Positions 26,635 to 35,538 of a DNA stretch of 64,000 bases are shown in pieces; the stretch's first letter is position 1, and every line of letters begins with the position of its first letter. The stretch lies in the NCBI RefSeq assembly GCF_900114535.1, contig NZ_FOTK01000014.1, forward strand, positions 1-64,000, given 5' to 3'. Source of the DNA: Methylobacterium pseudosasicola (GTDB lineage Bacteria; Pseudomonadota; Alphaproteobacteria; Rhizobiales; Beijerinckiaceae). Position numbers and translations under genes: made by a program. Below the pieces are notes generated by a model. The model made no database searches. It saw only the letters and a program-made list of their open reading frames with translations, and was not told where the DNA came from.

Positions 26635-26763
26635 GATCGATCCTGGAAACCTCTCGGCCCCTTGCGGCACCGGGGGTCTCCTTAGCGGAGGCGGACCGGA
26701 GACGGAAGTCCGCACCCGACTATGGAGCAGTCGGGTGCGGCGCGCGTGTCAGGCACACAGGTG

Positions 26764-27693
26764 TCAGGCGGCTTTTGCGCGCCTGCCCCGGGCGAAGTCG
26801 GTGAGGATCGGGTCCTCGGTCTCCGGAAGTGTGATCGCCGTGGTGGCGAACAGGTCGCCGCGGGTGCCGTCCTTCTTGGGCAGGCCCTTGCCGCGCAGGC
26901 GGAAGGTCCGGCCCGAACTGGTCATCGGCGGCATCTTCATCTCGACGGCGCCGGTCAGGGTCGGCACCCGGATCATGCCGCCGAGCACGGCGTCCTCAAG
27001 CGGCACCTCGACGGTGGTGCGCAGGTCGGCGCCGTCGACGGTGAAGCGGGGATGCGGGCGGATCCGGATGGTGAGCAGCGCGTCGCCGGGCTCGCCGCGG
27101 GGGCCGGCGCTCTGGCCGAGGCCGCGGAGCCGGATGGTCTGGCCGTCGACCACGCCCCGGGGGATCACCACGTCGACCTCCCGGCCGGTGGGCAGGGCCA
27201 GACGCAGCTTCTCTTCGCTGGCGACCTGCTCCAGGCTCACCGACAGCTCGGCCGCGACATCCTCTCCCTTGGCCGCCTGACGCTGAGCGCCCGGCCCGGC
27301 GCCGCCGGCACGGAACGCCTCGCCGAAGATGTGCGAGAAGATATCCTCGCCCATCCCCCCGCCACCGCCCATGCCGCCCTGCCGGCTGCGGGCCATGTTC
27401 TCGAAATCGAAGCCGCTCGACCGGCCGCCGCCGAAGCCGCCGGAGAACCCTTCGAACCCGGAGGCGCGCGGACGGCCGTCGGCGTCGATCTCGCCGCGGT
27501 CGAACTGCTTGCGCTTCTCGGAATCGCCCAGGATCTCGTAGGCCGAGTTCGCCTCGGCGAAACGGTCCTTGGCCTTCACGTCGTCCTTGTTGCGGTCGGG
27601 GTGGAAGTCCTTGGCGAGCTTGCGATAAGCCTTCTTGATGTCGGCTTCGCTCGCTCCCTTGGGGACGCCCAGCACGTCGTAGGGATTGCGCAT
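26764..27693 (-). CDS. DnaJ-type (CbpA-like) co-chaperone
   Basis: A 309-residue Hsp40 protein. The J domain (residues 2-70) carries HPD at 31-33; a Gly/Phe-rich linker runs from about 70 to 135; two substrate-binding beta domains follow (LEQVASEEKLRLALPTGREV onward). There is no CxxCxGxG zinc finger, so this is the type II or CbpA class rather than DnaJ proper. It should stimulate DnaK ATPase. No dnaK is in the window. Confidence 0.88.
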   Translation of the reverse strand: MRNPYDVLGVPKGASEADIKKAYRKLAKDFHPDRNKDDVKAKDRFAEANSAYEILGDSEKRKQFDRGEIDADGRPRASGFEGFSGGFGGGRSSGFDFENMARSRQGGMGGGGGMGEDIFSHIFGEAFRAGGAGPGAQRQAAKGEDVAAELSVSLEQVASEEKLRLALPTGREVDVVIPRGVVDGQTIRLRGLGQSAGPRGEPGDALLTIRIRPHPRFTVDGADLRTTVEVPLEDAVLGGMIRVPTLTGAVEMKMPPMTSSGRTFRLRGKGLPKKDGTRGDLFATTAITLPETEDPILTDFARGRRAKAA

Positions 27694-27898
27694 CGGTCTC
27701 TTGGGCTATGCGGTGTGGAATTTCCACCCGGATGTGGGAAGGATGTTGCATCCCTGCAACGATCGCGGCGGCGAAAGTCTGCGGGTTCGTGGCTTGCGTC
27801 AAGCGGCGGATCTCGCCCCGGAGCCCGCGACCACATAACGTTTGTTCGAGACGCCATCAGGGTCCTGCCGGGACCGGGCCGCGGGAGACCGACACGCG

Positions 27899-28282
27899 AT
27901 GGAATACGCCTGCGACCACGTTCACCTGCGCAGCCGCGACGCCGTGAAGGCCGCCGCCTTCTACGTCGAGACCTTCGGGGCCAGGGAGGTTAAGCGCGTC
28001 GGCGCCGATCCGGTGCAGCGCATGGTGCTCGACCTCGGCGGCCTCACAGTCTTCATCGAACAGGCCCCGGCCGAGACCGCGCCCGCCACGCAGACGCCCT
28101 GCCTCGGCATCGAGCATATCGGCCTGCGCGTCGCCGATATCGACGCCGCCATGGCCGATCTCGCAGCCCGCGGCGTCACCGTGCGGACCGGCATCACCGA
28201 GCGCGGCCCCGGCCTGCGGATCGCCTTCGTGGAAGGTCCGGACGGGGCGCTGATCGAGATCCTGGAGCGCCAGTCCACCTGA
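27899..28282 (+). CDS. VOC (glyoxalase/bleomycin resistance) family protein
   Basis: A 127-residue two-module VOC-fold protein. Metal-ligand candidates are His8 (CDHVHLRS), His72 (GIEHIGLRV) and the C-terminal Glu in ALIEILE. The closest style is lactoylglutathione-lyase-like, but the substrate is not predictable. The start at 27899 gives MEYACDHVHL. Its stop overlaps the ABC transporter's first ATG by one base, so it is probably part of that operon. Confidence 0.75.
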   Translation: MEYACDHVHLRSRDAVKAAAFYVETFGAREVKRVGADPVQRMVLDLGGLTVFIEQAPAETAPATQTPCLGIEHIGLRVADIDAAMADLAARGVTVRTGITERGPGLRIAFVEGPDGALIEILERQST

Positions 28283-29319
28283 TGGCTCTTTTCTCCCGAC
28301 GCGGCCTTGCCGGGGCGCTGCTGGTGTTCCTTTTCCTGGCGAGCGGCGCCGCCGCGCGCCCGTTCACCGACGCGTCCGGCCGCACTGTCGAGCTGCCCGA
28401 GAGGATCACCCGGGTCCTTGCCGCGGGACCGCCGGCCGCGGTGCTGCTCTACAGCCTCGCCCCCGACCTGCTGGCCGGCTGGGTGAGCGCGCCGGCGCCG
28501 GCGGCCCTGCCCTATCTCGAAGCCCGCACCCGAACGCTGCCGGCCTTCGGGCGGCTGACCGGGCGCGGCGGCACCGCCAATGTAGAGGCGGTGCTGGCCG
28601 CCAAGCCGGACCTGATCGTCGATTCGGGCAGCCTCGGGCCGATTTACGCCTCGCTTGCCGACCGGGTGCAGGCCCAGACCGGGATCCCCTACATCCTGCT
28701 CGATGGCGCTTTCTCCAAAATGCCCGAGACCTACCGGCAGCTCGGGGCGGCGCTGGGCCGGCAGGCCGACGCGGATGCCCTGGCCGCCTATGCCCAGGAG
28801 TTGACCGGCGCGGTCGCAAAGGCGGTCGGGCCCCTGCCCGAGGCGCAGCGTCCCCGGGTCTATTACGCGCGCGGTCCCCGCGGTCTCGAGACGGGCTTTG
28901 CCGGATCGATCAACACCGAGCTGCTTGAGGAGGCCGGCGCCCGCAACGTCGCGCAGGGCGGCGACGGCCGGCTCGGGACCGTCTCCCCGGAGCAGGTTCT
29001 GGCCTGGAACCCGGAGGTGATGGTCACCCTCGATCCGACCTTCGCGGCGACCGCCCGCACCGCCCCGATCTGGAAGGACGTCAAAGCCGTGCAGACCGGC
29101 CGGATTTATTTGGCGCCGCTGCAGCCGTTCCCCTGGTTCGACGCCCCGCCCGGAATCAACCGGCTGATAGGTCTGCGCTGGCTCGCCGGCCTGCTCCATC
29201 CGGATCTGTTCCCGGAGCCGATTGCCGACGTGGTGCGTGCCTTCTACCGCCGCTTCTACCATGTCGAGCTCGACGCGGCGCAGGCCGAGGCGATCCTGTC
29301 GCCAGGCTCGGCCCGGTGA
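28282..29319 (+). CDS. Periplasmic binding protein for metal complex ABC transporter (FecB/BtuF type)
   Basis: A 345-residue class III substrate-binding protein. A signal peptide (MALFSRRGLAGALLVFLFL, cleavage near AAA-RPF) precedes TDASGRTVELPERITRVLA, the standard start of siderophore or cobalamin binders. The two lobes are joined by a long helix as expected. Substrate cannot be fixed: no TonB receptor, siderophore or cobalamin genes are near. The three transporter genes overlap end to start (TGATG at 28280, GTGA at 29316, TGATG at 30369), so they are translationally coupled. Confidence 0.85.
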   Translation: MALFSRRGLAGALLVFLFLASGAAARPFTDASGRTVELPERITRVLAAGPPAAVLLYSLAPDLLAGWVSAPAPAALPYLEARTRTLPAFGRLTGRGGTANVEAVLAAKPDLIVDSGSLGPIYASLADRVQAQTGIPYILLDGAFSKMPETYRQLGAALGRQADADALAAYAQELTGAVAKAVGPLPEAQRPRVYYARGPRGLETGFAGSINTELLEEAGARNVAQGGDGRLGTVSPEQVLAWNPEVMVTLDPTFAATARTAPIWKDVKAVQTGRIYLAPLQPFPWFDAPPGINRLIGLRWLAGLLHPDLFPEPIADVVRAFYRRFYHVELDAAQAEAILSPGSAR

Positions 29320-30371
29320 GTCGAACCCCGGCCGCCGTCGCAAGTCAGGCTTCGGCTTGGAGAAAAGTCGGGATCCCGACAGCGATCCTCTCCGGGTTCG
29401 GGCTGCTGGCGCTGATCCTGGCCGCCCTCGCGATCGGCAAGTACCCGGTCTCCCTGGCGGATCTCGTCGGCGTGCTGGGGCATCGACTGCTCGGCCTGCC
29501 GTCGCGGACGCCGGCCGCGGTCGAGACCGTGGTGATGCAGGTCCGCCTGCCCCGGGTGGTGGCCGCCCTGGTGGTCGGGGCGGCCCTGTCAGCTGCGGGA
29601 GCGACCTATCAGGGCCTGTTCCGCAATCCCCTGGTCTCGCCCGACATTCTCGGCGTCTCAGCCGGGGCCGGGCTCGGAGCGGTGCTCGGGATCTATCTCG
29701 GCCTGCCGGTGGCGGCGATCCAGGGGCTCGCCTTCGCGGGCGGCCTCGGGGCGGTGGCCCTGGTCTACGGCGTCGGGCTCGCGGTGCGGCGCCACGATCC
29801 GGTCCTGACCCTGGTTCTCGCGGGCGTCGCGGTGGGCGCGGTCCTCGGCGCGGGGATCTCCCTGCTGAAGGTGCTGGCCGATCCCTACAACCAATTGCCG
29901 GCCATCACGTTCTGGCTGCTGGGCAGCCTGTCCTCGGTGACCCTCGGCGATATCGTGGCGATCCTGCCGATGATGCTTCTCGGTCTCGCCCCCCTCGTGC
30001 TGCTGCGCTGGCGCATGAACCTGATGAGCCTCGGCGACGAGGAGGCGCGGGCGCTCGGGGTCGAGACCCGGGTGCTGCGGCCGGTGCTGGTCGCCGGGGC
30101 GACGCTGGTCACGGCCGCCGCCGTCTCGATGACCGGCGTGATCGGCTGGATCGGCCTGATCGTCCCGCACATCGCCCGCCTGCTGGTCGGGCCTGACTAT
30201 CGCCGGTTGCTCCCGGCCTCGCTGGTGCTCGGGGCCGCCTACCTGCTCACCGTCGATCTGATCGCCCGCAGCGCCGGGACCATCGAGGTGCCGCTCGGCA
30301 TCCTCACGGCCCTGGTCGGCGCGCCGTTCTTCCTGTGGCTGCTGGCGGCTGGGCGGCGGGGGCTCGGCTGA
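29316..30371 (+). CDS. FecCD-family permease, GTG start
   Basis: A 351-residue inner-membrane protein with about nine to ten helices. LPRVVAALVVGAALSAAGATYQGLFRNPLVSPDILGVSAGAGLGA is the conserved FecCD segment (given in part: GATYQGLFRNPL, SPDILGVSAGA), and GVIGWIGLIVPHIARLLVGPDYRRLLP is the later one (WIGLIVPHIARL). It starts with GTG overlapping the previous stop by four bases, so coupling is certain to matter for its translation. It forms the channel of the transporter. Confidence 0.92.
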   Translation: MSRTPAAVASQASAWRKVGIPTAILSGFGLLALILAALAIGKYPVSLADLVGVLGHRLLGLPSRTPAAVETVVMQVRLPRVVAALVVGAALSAAGATYQGLFRNPLVSPDILGVSAGAGLGAVLGIYLGLPVAAIQGLAFAGGLGAVALVYGVGLAVRRHDPVLTLVLAGVAVGAVLGAGISLLKVLADPYNQLPAITFWLLGSLSSVTLGDIVAILPMMLLGLAPLVLLRWRMNLMSLGDEEARALGVETRVLRPVLVAGATLVTAAAVSMTGVIGWIGLIVPHIARLLVGPDYRRLLPASLVLGAAYLLTVDLIARSAGTIEVPLGILTALVGAPFFLWLLAAGRRGLG

Positions 30372-31144
30372 TGCTGCTGCGGGTCGAGGATCTCGCCTTC
30401 GGGTACGGCGCCCGCACCGTCGGCGCCGGCGTCTCCTTCGGCCTGGAGGCCGGCGCGGTGCTGTGTCTGCTCGGGCCGAACGGCGGCGGCAAGACCACCC
30501 TGTTCAAGACCCTGCTCGGCCTGATGCCGGCGCGCGCCGGGCGCGTCCTCCTCGACGGCGCCGACCTGTCCCGGCTGTCGCGCACCGAGATCGCCCGGGC
30601 GGTCGCCTACGTGCCGCAGGCCCATGCGGCGTTCTTCCCGTTCACGGTGCGCGAGGTGGTGGTGATGGGCCGGGCGAGCCGGCTCGGGCCGTTCTCCGCC
30701 CCCGGTCCCGCCGACGAGGCCGCGGCCGAGCGGGCGCTCGCCACCCTCGGCATCGGACACCTGTCAGAAAAAATCTATACGGAGATCAGCGGCGGCGAGC
30801 GGCAGCTGGTGCTGATCGCCAGGGCGCTCAGCGGCGAGCCGCGGCTCTTGATGATGGACGAGCCGACCGCGAGCCTTGATTTCGGCAACCAGGCCCGGGT
30901 CCTGACCCAGGTGCGCCGCCTCGCCCGGGCCGGCATCGCCGTGATGCTCTCGACCCACGATCCCGACCACGCGCTGCTCTGCGCCGACCGGGTCGTGGCC
31001 CTGCATGACGGCGGGCTGGCCGCCTGCGGGCCACCGGCCGAGACCATCACTCCGGCGCTGCTGCGCCGGCTCTACGGGATCGACGTGGTGGTGACGGCCG
31101 TTCCCGGCGTTGCGGCACCCGTCTGCGCGCCAATCCTCGACTGA
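30371..31144 (+). CDS. ATPase of metal-complex ABC transporter
   Basis: A 257-residue nucleotide-binding subunit. Walker A GPNGGGKTT, Q-loop in AYVPQAHAAFFPFTVREVV, signature ISGGERQLVLIARAL and Walker B LLMMDEPTASLD are intact, with the switch His in STHDPDHAL. The FecE/BtuD style fits the permease next to it. The start at 30371 overlaps the permease stop (TGATG). Confidence 0.92.
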   Translation: MLLRVEDLAFGYGARTVGAGVSFGLEAGAVLCLLGPNGGGKTTLFKTLLGLMPARAGRVLLDGADLSRLSRTEIARAVAYVPQAHAAFFPFTVREVVVMGRASRLGPFSAPGPADEAAAERALATLGIGHLSEKIYTEISGGERQLVLIARALSGEPRLLMMDEPTASLDFGNQARVLTQVRRLARAGIAVMLSTHDPDHALLCADRVVALHDGGLAACGPPAETITPALLRRLYGIDVVVTAVPGVAAPVCAPILD

Positions 31145-31160
31145 GGCCCTGCCGAAAAAC

Positions 31161-31967
31161 TCAGCCGCCGGCGCCGCGCAGGGCCATGGCCGGCTCCCGA
31201 TCGCCGTCGACGGGGGCCGGCGGCTCGATCCGGTCGATGCCCTCCGCGGTGTAGACCGCGCCGAGCACGGTCTTGAAATGCCGCTGCACCCGGGCATGGC
31301 ACTCGCAGGCGGCAACCGACATCGCCCGCCGGTCGAGCACGGTGATCCGTCCCCGCCCGACCCGGATCAGACCCTGGTCCTGAAGGGTGCTCAGGATCCG
31401 CGTCAGGTAGGTGCGCTGGACACCGAGCATCGAGGCCAGCAATTCGTGGGTGATCGGCAGCGTGTCGCCGCCGATCCGGTCCTGGAGCGTCAGGAGCCAG
31501 CGCAGGCAGCGCTGTTCGATCGGGTGCAGGGCGTTGCAGGCCGCGGCCTGGAGCACCTGGGCCAGGAGGCAATCGGAGTAGCGCGCGAACAGGTTGCGGA
31601 CCTCGACGGACCCGCGCTTGGCCTCCTGGAGTCGGCCGGCATCGAGCCGCAGCATCGGGCCGCCGATCTGCACGATGGCCTCGGTGGAGGCCGGCACCCG
31701 GCCGGCGCTGACGATGCCGCCGACCGCGCCCTCGCGCCCGATCGTGGCGGTCTCGGCGCAGCGCCCATCCCGGGTGCCGATGATCAGGGCCACGACGGTC
31801 TGCTGGCAGGGGAAGGTGATGTGGTTCACGTCCGAGCCGGCCTCGAACACGATCGCTCCCTTGTCGTAGGAGACCGGTTCGAGATGGGGCGCGATCAGCG
31901 CACGGTCGGGCTCCCGAAGCGCGTCGAGGAGCAGGTTGCCGGTCGGGGCGGCGCTGTCAGCGGGCAT
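31161..31967 (-). CDS. Crp/Fnr family transcription regulator
   Basis: A 268-residue regulator. Residues about 10-145 form a cyclic-nucleotide-binding-like beta roll (VSYDKGAIVFEAGSDVNHI); residues 180-235 contain a winged helix-turn-helix (THELLASMLGVQRTYLTRILSTLQDQGLIRV). The Fnr-type Cys ligands for an iron-sulfur cluster are absent from the N-terminus, although two Cys occur in CLLAQVLQAAACNAL. The effector is unknown. It converges with the ABC transporter, 16 bases apart. The start at 31967 was preferred to 32048 because the extra residues look non-coding. Confidence 0.85.
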   Translation of the reverse strand: MPADSAAPTGNLLLDALREPDRALIAPHLEPVSYDKGAIVFEAGSDVNHITFPCQQTVVALIIGTRDGRCAETATIGREGAVGGIVSAGRVPASTEAIVQIGGPMLRLDAGRLQEAKRGSVEVRNLFARYSDCLLAQVLQAAACNALHPIEQRCLRWLLTLQDRIGGDTLPITHELLASMLGVQRTYLTRILSTLQDQGLIRVGRGRITVLDRRAMSVAACECHARVQRHFKTVLGAVYTAEGIDRIEPPAPVDGDREPAMALRGAGG

Positions 31968-32103
31968 TGCAGGATGAGGATCACGGGACAAGAGGCCCCC
32001 GAAAGGATCCTCACCGGTTGCCCGCCAGCGTGCGGGCGAACCCGACACGCTTATATCCCAGCCTGTGTTGTTGAACCAACTTAAGTCTATCGGCCCCGAT
32101 CAA

Positions 32104-32985
32104 TTATTTGTCGGTGCACAGACCCTGTTCCGAGAGCCGCCGGTGCTCGCGAGGATCGCAATCGGTCGACAGGAACGAGGCCCAGTCGGACGGCGTGCCG
32201 TAAAAGGCGTTGCGGTCGACGTCGCCCTGCACCCCGGGGACGCGCCCGGTCGAGGTGAACTGCCACAGCATCCACTTCCGGTTGACGAAGCGCTGCTCCG
32301 GCTCGGCCGCGGTGGACCGCAACCAGTGCGGGTAGTCCGGCAGCTCGCCTTCGAGCACATCCTTGTGGAAGGTGATGTCGGTGTAGATGATCGGCCGCTT
32401 GCCGGTGTAGCGCTCCATCTCCTCGAGCATCTCGGTGACCATCGCCAGGGCCTGCGCCTTCGGCAGCTTCTTCGGGCAGGTCTGCGAGTGGCCGTTCCAC
32501 TCGACATCGAGCACCGGCGGCAGGGCCGTGGGGTCGTTCGGGACGTTACGCTTGAACCACTCCATCTGCTCCCGGGCGGAGCGGCACCAGAACACGAAGT
32601 GGTAGGCGCCCCGCGGCACGCCGGCCCGGGCCGCGTTGTCCCAGTTGGTCCGGAAGCGCTCGTCGACGTGGTCGCCGCCCTCGGTCGCCTTGATGAAGGC
32701 GAACTGGGTCCCGGCGGCCCGGACCGAGGCCCAGTCGACGTTGCCCTGCCACTTCGAGATGTCGATGCCCTGGATCGGGTGCTGCTTAGCCTTGGCCACG
32801 CCCGGATGGGGCTTGGCGTCACCCTTGGTCGGGTAGAAATCGTTGTTCGACGCACAGGCCGCGAGGCCGGCCATCACGGCAACGGCCAGCACCCGGGTGG
32901 CGAATCGCCGAACGCCTTTCAGACGGCCGGCATTCCGGCCCGATTCGGCGGACGGCGCCAGCGAAAGCTTGTAATCCCGCACCAT
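32104..32985 (-). CDS. GH25 family lysozyme, predicted lipoprotein
   Basis: A 293-residue muramidase of the Chalaropsis type. A basic N-region and hydrophobic stretch end in a lipobox LAAC, with Cys44 as the lipid site. The GH25 core starts at GIDISKWQGNVDW (Asp75), and the catalytic acidic pair is Asp160 and Glu162 (LDVEWNG). YHFVFWCRSAREQMEWF and PIIYTDI are conserved strands of the barrel. It would cut peptidoglycan from the periplasmic side, so it may serve wall remodelling rather than attack. Confidence 0.88.
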   Translation of the reverse strand: MVRDYKLSLAPSAESGRNAGRLKGVRRFATRVLAVAVMAGLAACASNNDFYPTKGDAKPHPGVAKAKQHPIQGIDISKWQGNVDWASVRAAGTQFAFIKATEGGDHVDERFRTNWDNAARAGVPRGAYHFVFWCRSAREQMEWFKRNVPNDPTALPPVLDVEWNGHSQTCPKKLPKAQALAMVTEMLEEMERYTGKRPIIYTDITFHKDVLEGELPDYPHWLRSTAAEPEQRFVNRKWMLWQFTSTGRVPGVQGDVDRNAFYGTPSDWASFLSTDCDPREHRRLSEQGLCTDK

Positions 32986-33187
32986 CAGTGTTCAGCCCGC
33001 CACCGAAGAAGCGCCAAAGTCAGGCGTAATCGATGGCCCTGGCGCAGTTAACGGAGCTTTGCGATCATTGCGGCGGAATTCCGGGATGCGTTGCGCCGCC
33101 GCGACATACCGCTTCAATCCCCGGTTGGTGCACAGCCCCGGATCCGGCTAAGTGCCGGTCCCGCAACGCGAGTCCCGACCCGGTCCC

Positions 33188-33631
33188 GTGAGCAACCTTT
33201 TATTCACCATAGGCTACGAAGGGCTCGACCCGGAGCGGCTGACCGACGCCCTGAAGTCGGCGGGCGTCGCGGTGCTCGCTGACGTGCGGGCGGTGGCGAA
33301 CTCGCGCAAGCGCGGCTTCTCGAAGGGCGCGCTCGGCACCGGGCTCGTGGAGGCGGGACTCGGCTACGCACATCTGCGCAGCCTCGGCACGCCGAAATCC
33401 GGCCGCGAGGCCGCCCGCGCCGACGATGCGGTGCTGATGCGCAAGATCTACTGCGAAGAGGTGCTCGACACGGCCGCGGGCGGCGTCGCCCTGGACGAAC
33501 TCGCCGCCATGGCAAAGGCCGCCCCGACCTGCCTGCTATGCTTCGAGCGGGACCCGGCCCGCTGCCATCGCCGCGTGCTGGCCGAGCGGCTGGCGGACCG
33601 GGGGTTTTCCGTCACCGACCTGTTCGGTTGA
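33188..33631 (+). CDS. DUF488 family protein, GTG start
   Basis: A 147-residue cytoplasmic protein. FTIGYEGLDPERL, ADVRAVANSRKRGFSKGAL, YAHLRSLGTPKSGRE and CLLCFERDPARCHRR are the DUF488 signatures, and the C-terminal Cys-x2-CFE...CHR cluster suggests metal binding. Function is not established for the family. The GTG at 33188 gives the usual short N-terminus; a GTG at 33152 is also in frame and would add 12 residues. Confidence 0.8.
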   Translation: MSNLLFTIGYEGLDPERLTDALKSAGVAVLADVRAVANSRKRGFSKGALGTGLVEAGLGYAHLRSLGTPKSGREAARADDAVLMRKIYCEEVLDTAAGGVALDELAAMAKAAPTCLLCFERDPARCHRRVLAERLADRGFSVTDLFG

Positions 33632-33888
33632 ATCGCCACCCGCTTTGGCCGTCGCGCATGAATGAAATGCGCGCCCCTTTCCCGGACGCCTGGACCGTCA
33701 GTGGAAGGTGATCCAGGACCCAGTAGAGAAAGCGCCGCGCCGCGGCACGATCTTGAAGCACGGTCGCTGGCCGGCGTTTCGCGTCGTCCTGTGCTGGATC
33801 GCGGGCCGCATTCCGCTCTCGCTCCACGCGCCCGGGAAAGGGCCAGTGCGAAACCGGCACCACTCGGCAGAGCCGGTTCTTATCTCGA

Positions 33889-34254
33889 TCAGCGCGTCGC
33901 CCGCGCGGCGGCAAACCGCCGGATCGGCGCCATGGCCGCGCTGAGCAGCATCCGGGACGTGCGCACGGCGCCGAATTCCCGCGGGATCGGCCGGCGGCGA
34001 TTCGGATCGTTCACCGGTTCGACCGGCAGGTACAGGGCTTCGAGGAACGACATTTCCAGGAGCGTCGTGCCGGCTTCGTCGGCGATCACCAGGGCAGCGT
34101 CGAGCAGCCGCGGGTCACCGCCGTGCTGGCGCATCAGGCCGCGGACGATGGTCCGCGCCGCCGTCCGGGCGGCATCCATGTCGGTGATGTCCTGGGCCGT
34201 CGGCGCGGCGAGGTAGGCGCCGTCGAGGCGGATGTAGAAATAGGCGCGGACCAT
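33889..34254 (-). CDS. DUF6894-like protein
   Basis: A 121-residue protein. MVRAYFYIRLDGAYL followed by a helix and VIADEAGTTLLEMSFLEAL matches the small beta-alpha DUF6894 domain that is expanded in Hyphomicrobiales. The C-terminal 40 residues are basic and outside the domain. Function is unknown. It is the last of three minus-strand genes spanning the 70-residue small gene and the LuxR-type regulator, but gaps of 44 and 106 bases separate them. Confidence 0.65.
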   Translation of the reverse strand: MVRAYFYIRLDGAYLAAPTAQDITDMDAARTAARTIVRGLMRQHGGDPRLLDAALVIADEAGTTLLEMSFLEALYLPVEPVNDPNRRRPIPREFGAVRTSRMLLSAAMAPIRRFAAARATR

Positions 34255-34298
34255 GGGGGCGCTCTCCGGATCGGGCGACGATCGTCAGGCAGCAATCG

Positions 34299-34511
34299 TC
34301 AGGCAGCCTGGGCGCCGTCCTGGGGCTCGGCCTTCTCGACCGCCGATTTCGGATCGAAGGCGTCCGCCAAGAGGCTGAGCCGGCGGGCCATGTCCCGCAC
34401 CTCGTTGAGCGCGATCGACTTCTGGCCTTCCTTCACCGCCCGGGTGATGTCGCTGACCTGCGTGGTGGCGACCCGCCTCAGTTCGTCGGCGAGCTGGTGG
34501 CTGCTCATCAT
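34299..34511 (-). CDS. Small helical protein, function unknown
   Basis: A 70-residue protein starting MMSSHQLADELRRVATTQVS. It is almost wholly helical, with alternating charged residues (SDITRAVKEGQKSIALNEVRDMARRLSLLADAF shown here in part: AVKEGQKSIALNEVRDMA) and an acidic-Ala tail. There is no signal peptide or membrane segment. I do not recognise a family. It follows the two-component genes on the same strand. Confidence 0.5.
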   Translation of the reverse strand: MMSSHQLADELRRVATTQVSDITRAVKEGQKSIALNEVRDMARRLSLLADAFDPKSAVEKAEPQDGAQAA

Positions 34512-34617
34512 CGCGTCCGTTCCCGAATTGGTGCGTCTGAGCCGGGACCGTGGTGGGACGCCGCTTACCAACGGGTTTCGCGGCGCGGCGAAGCCTGTGG
34601 ACAAGCCTGGCAGGCAT

Positions 34618-35538
34618 TCAGTCCTGCAGGTGGCGAGCCGCGATGATCGAGGCGGCGGTGCGATTCTCGACGCCGAGCTTGGCGTAGATGCCCTCAAGGT
34701 GCTTGGTCACGGTGCGGTGGCTGAGGCCTAAGATCTCGCCGATGTCGCGGCTAGATTTCCCCCGGGACAGCCAGAGCAGCACCTCGGCCTCGCGGCCGGT
34801 GACGGGGAGCCGCGCCCGCAGCCGCTCGACGCCGCCGGACGCCTCCTCGCGCGACAGGCGCAGCAGAATCTCCTCCGGGGTGCGGCCGATGAAGCTCAAC
34901 GCGTAGGCCGTGCCGTCGCGGCCGGTGAGCGTCAGGGCGTTGGCCGAGACGCCGGTGAGGCAGCCGCGCAGCCAGTCCCGGGCACGGGCGGGCAGTTCGA
35001 GGACGCCCGACGGATCGGGGCCGAGCCCGGCCAGCAGCCTCCCGGCCTGCGGGGTCGACCACAGCACCGCCCCGGCCTCCGAGACCGCGAACAGGGTGCG
35101 GCCCGCCGTGTCGAGGGCGGCCCGGGCGCTCTGCGCAGCCCGGGCGCTCGCCAGATGCACGCGGATCCGGGCCAGGATCTCGTCCGGGGCGATCGGCTTG
35201 GTGACGTAGTCGATCCCCCCGGCGCTCAGGCCCTTCACGATATGCTCGGTCTCACTGAGCCCGGTCATGAAGATCACCGGCACCCCGGCGAGCTGGGGCT
35301 TGGCCTTGAGCCGCCGGCAGGTCTCGAACCCGTCCATGCCGGGCATCATCGCGTCGAGCAGGATCACGTCCGGGGTAATCTCGTCGACCAGTGTGAGGGC
35401 GAGGTCGCCGCCCACCGCCACCAGCACGGTGGCGCCGGAGCGCTCGATCGCCTCGGTGAGGAAGCTCAGCGTGTCGGGCGAATCGTCCACGACGAGGACG
35501 ACGTCGCGGCTCGGCTGGTTCGTCGGCGCCTCAGCCAT
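34618..35538 (-). CDS. Response regulator with receiver, PAS-like middle and LuxR HTH
   Basis: A 306-residue transcription regulator. The receiver (about 12-130) has Asp18-Asp19, phospho-acceptor Asp62 (VILLDAMMPG) and Lys in VTKPIAPDE. A middle segment of about 90 residues (TLFAVSEAGAVLWSTPQAG) looks PAS-like. The C-terminal LuxR HTH is LPVTGREAEVLLWLSRGKSS followed by RDIGEILGLSHRTVTKHLEG. It overlaps the end of the hybrid kinase gene by 8 bases, so the pair is translated together and is the likely cognate couple. The probable target is the amide-uptake operon that starts divergently upstream of the kinase. Confidence 0.9.
   Translation of the reverse strand: MAEAPTNQPSRDVVLVVDDSPDTLSFLTEAIERSGATVLVAVGGDLALTLVDEITPDVILLDAMMPGMDGFETCRRLKAKPQLAGVPVIFMTGLSETEHIVKGLSAGGIDYVTKPIAPDEILARIRVHLASARAAQSARAALDTAGRTLFAVSEAGAVLWSTPQAGRLLAGLGPDPSGVLELPARARDWLRGCLTGVSANALTLTGRDGTAYALSFIGRTPEEILLRLSREEASGGVERLRARLPVTGREAEVLLWLSRGKSSRDIGEILGLSHRTVTKHLEGIYAKLGVENRTAASIIAARHLQD

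Noticed and set aside
33632..33888. Possible small genes in the gap between DUF488 and the DUF6894-like gene
   Set aside because: Frames exist on both strands, but none has a ribosome-binding site, a recognisable motif or protein-like composition. I see nothing certain here.
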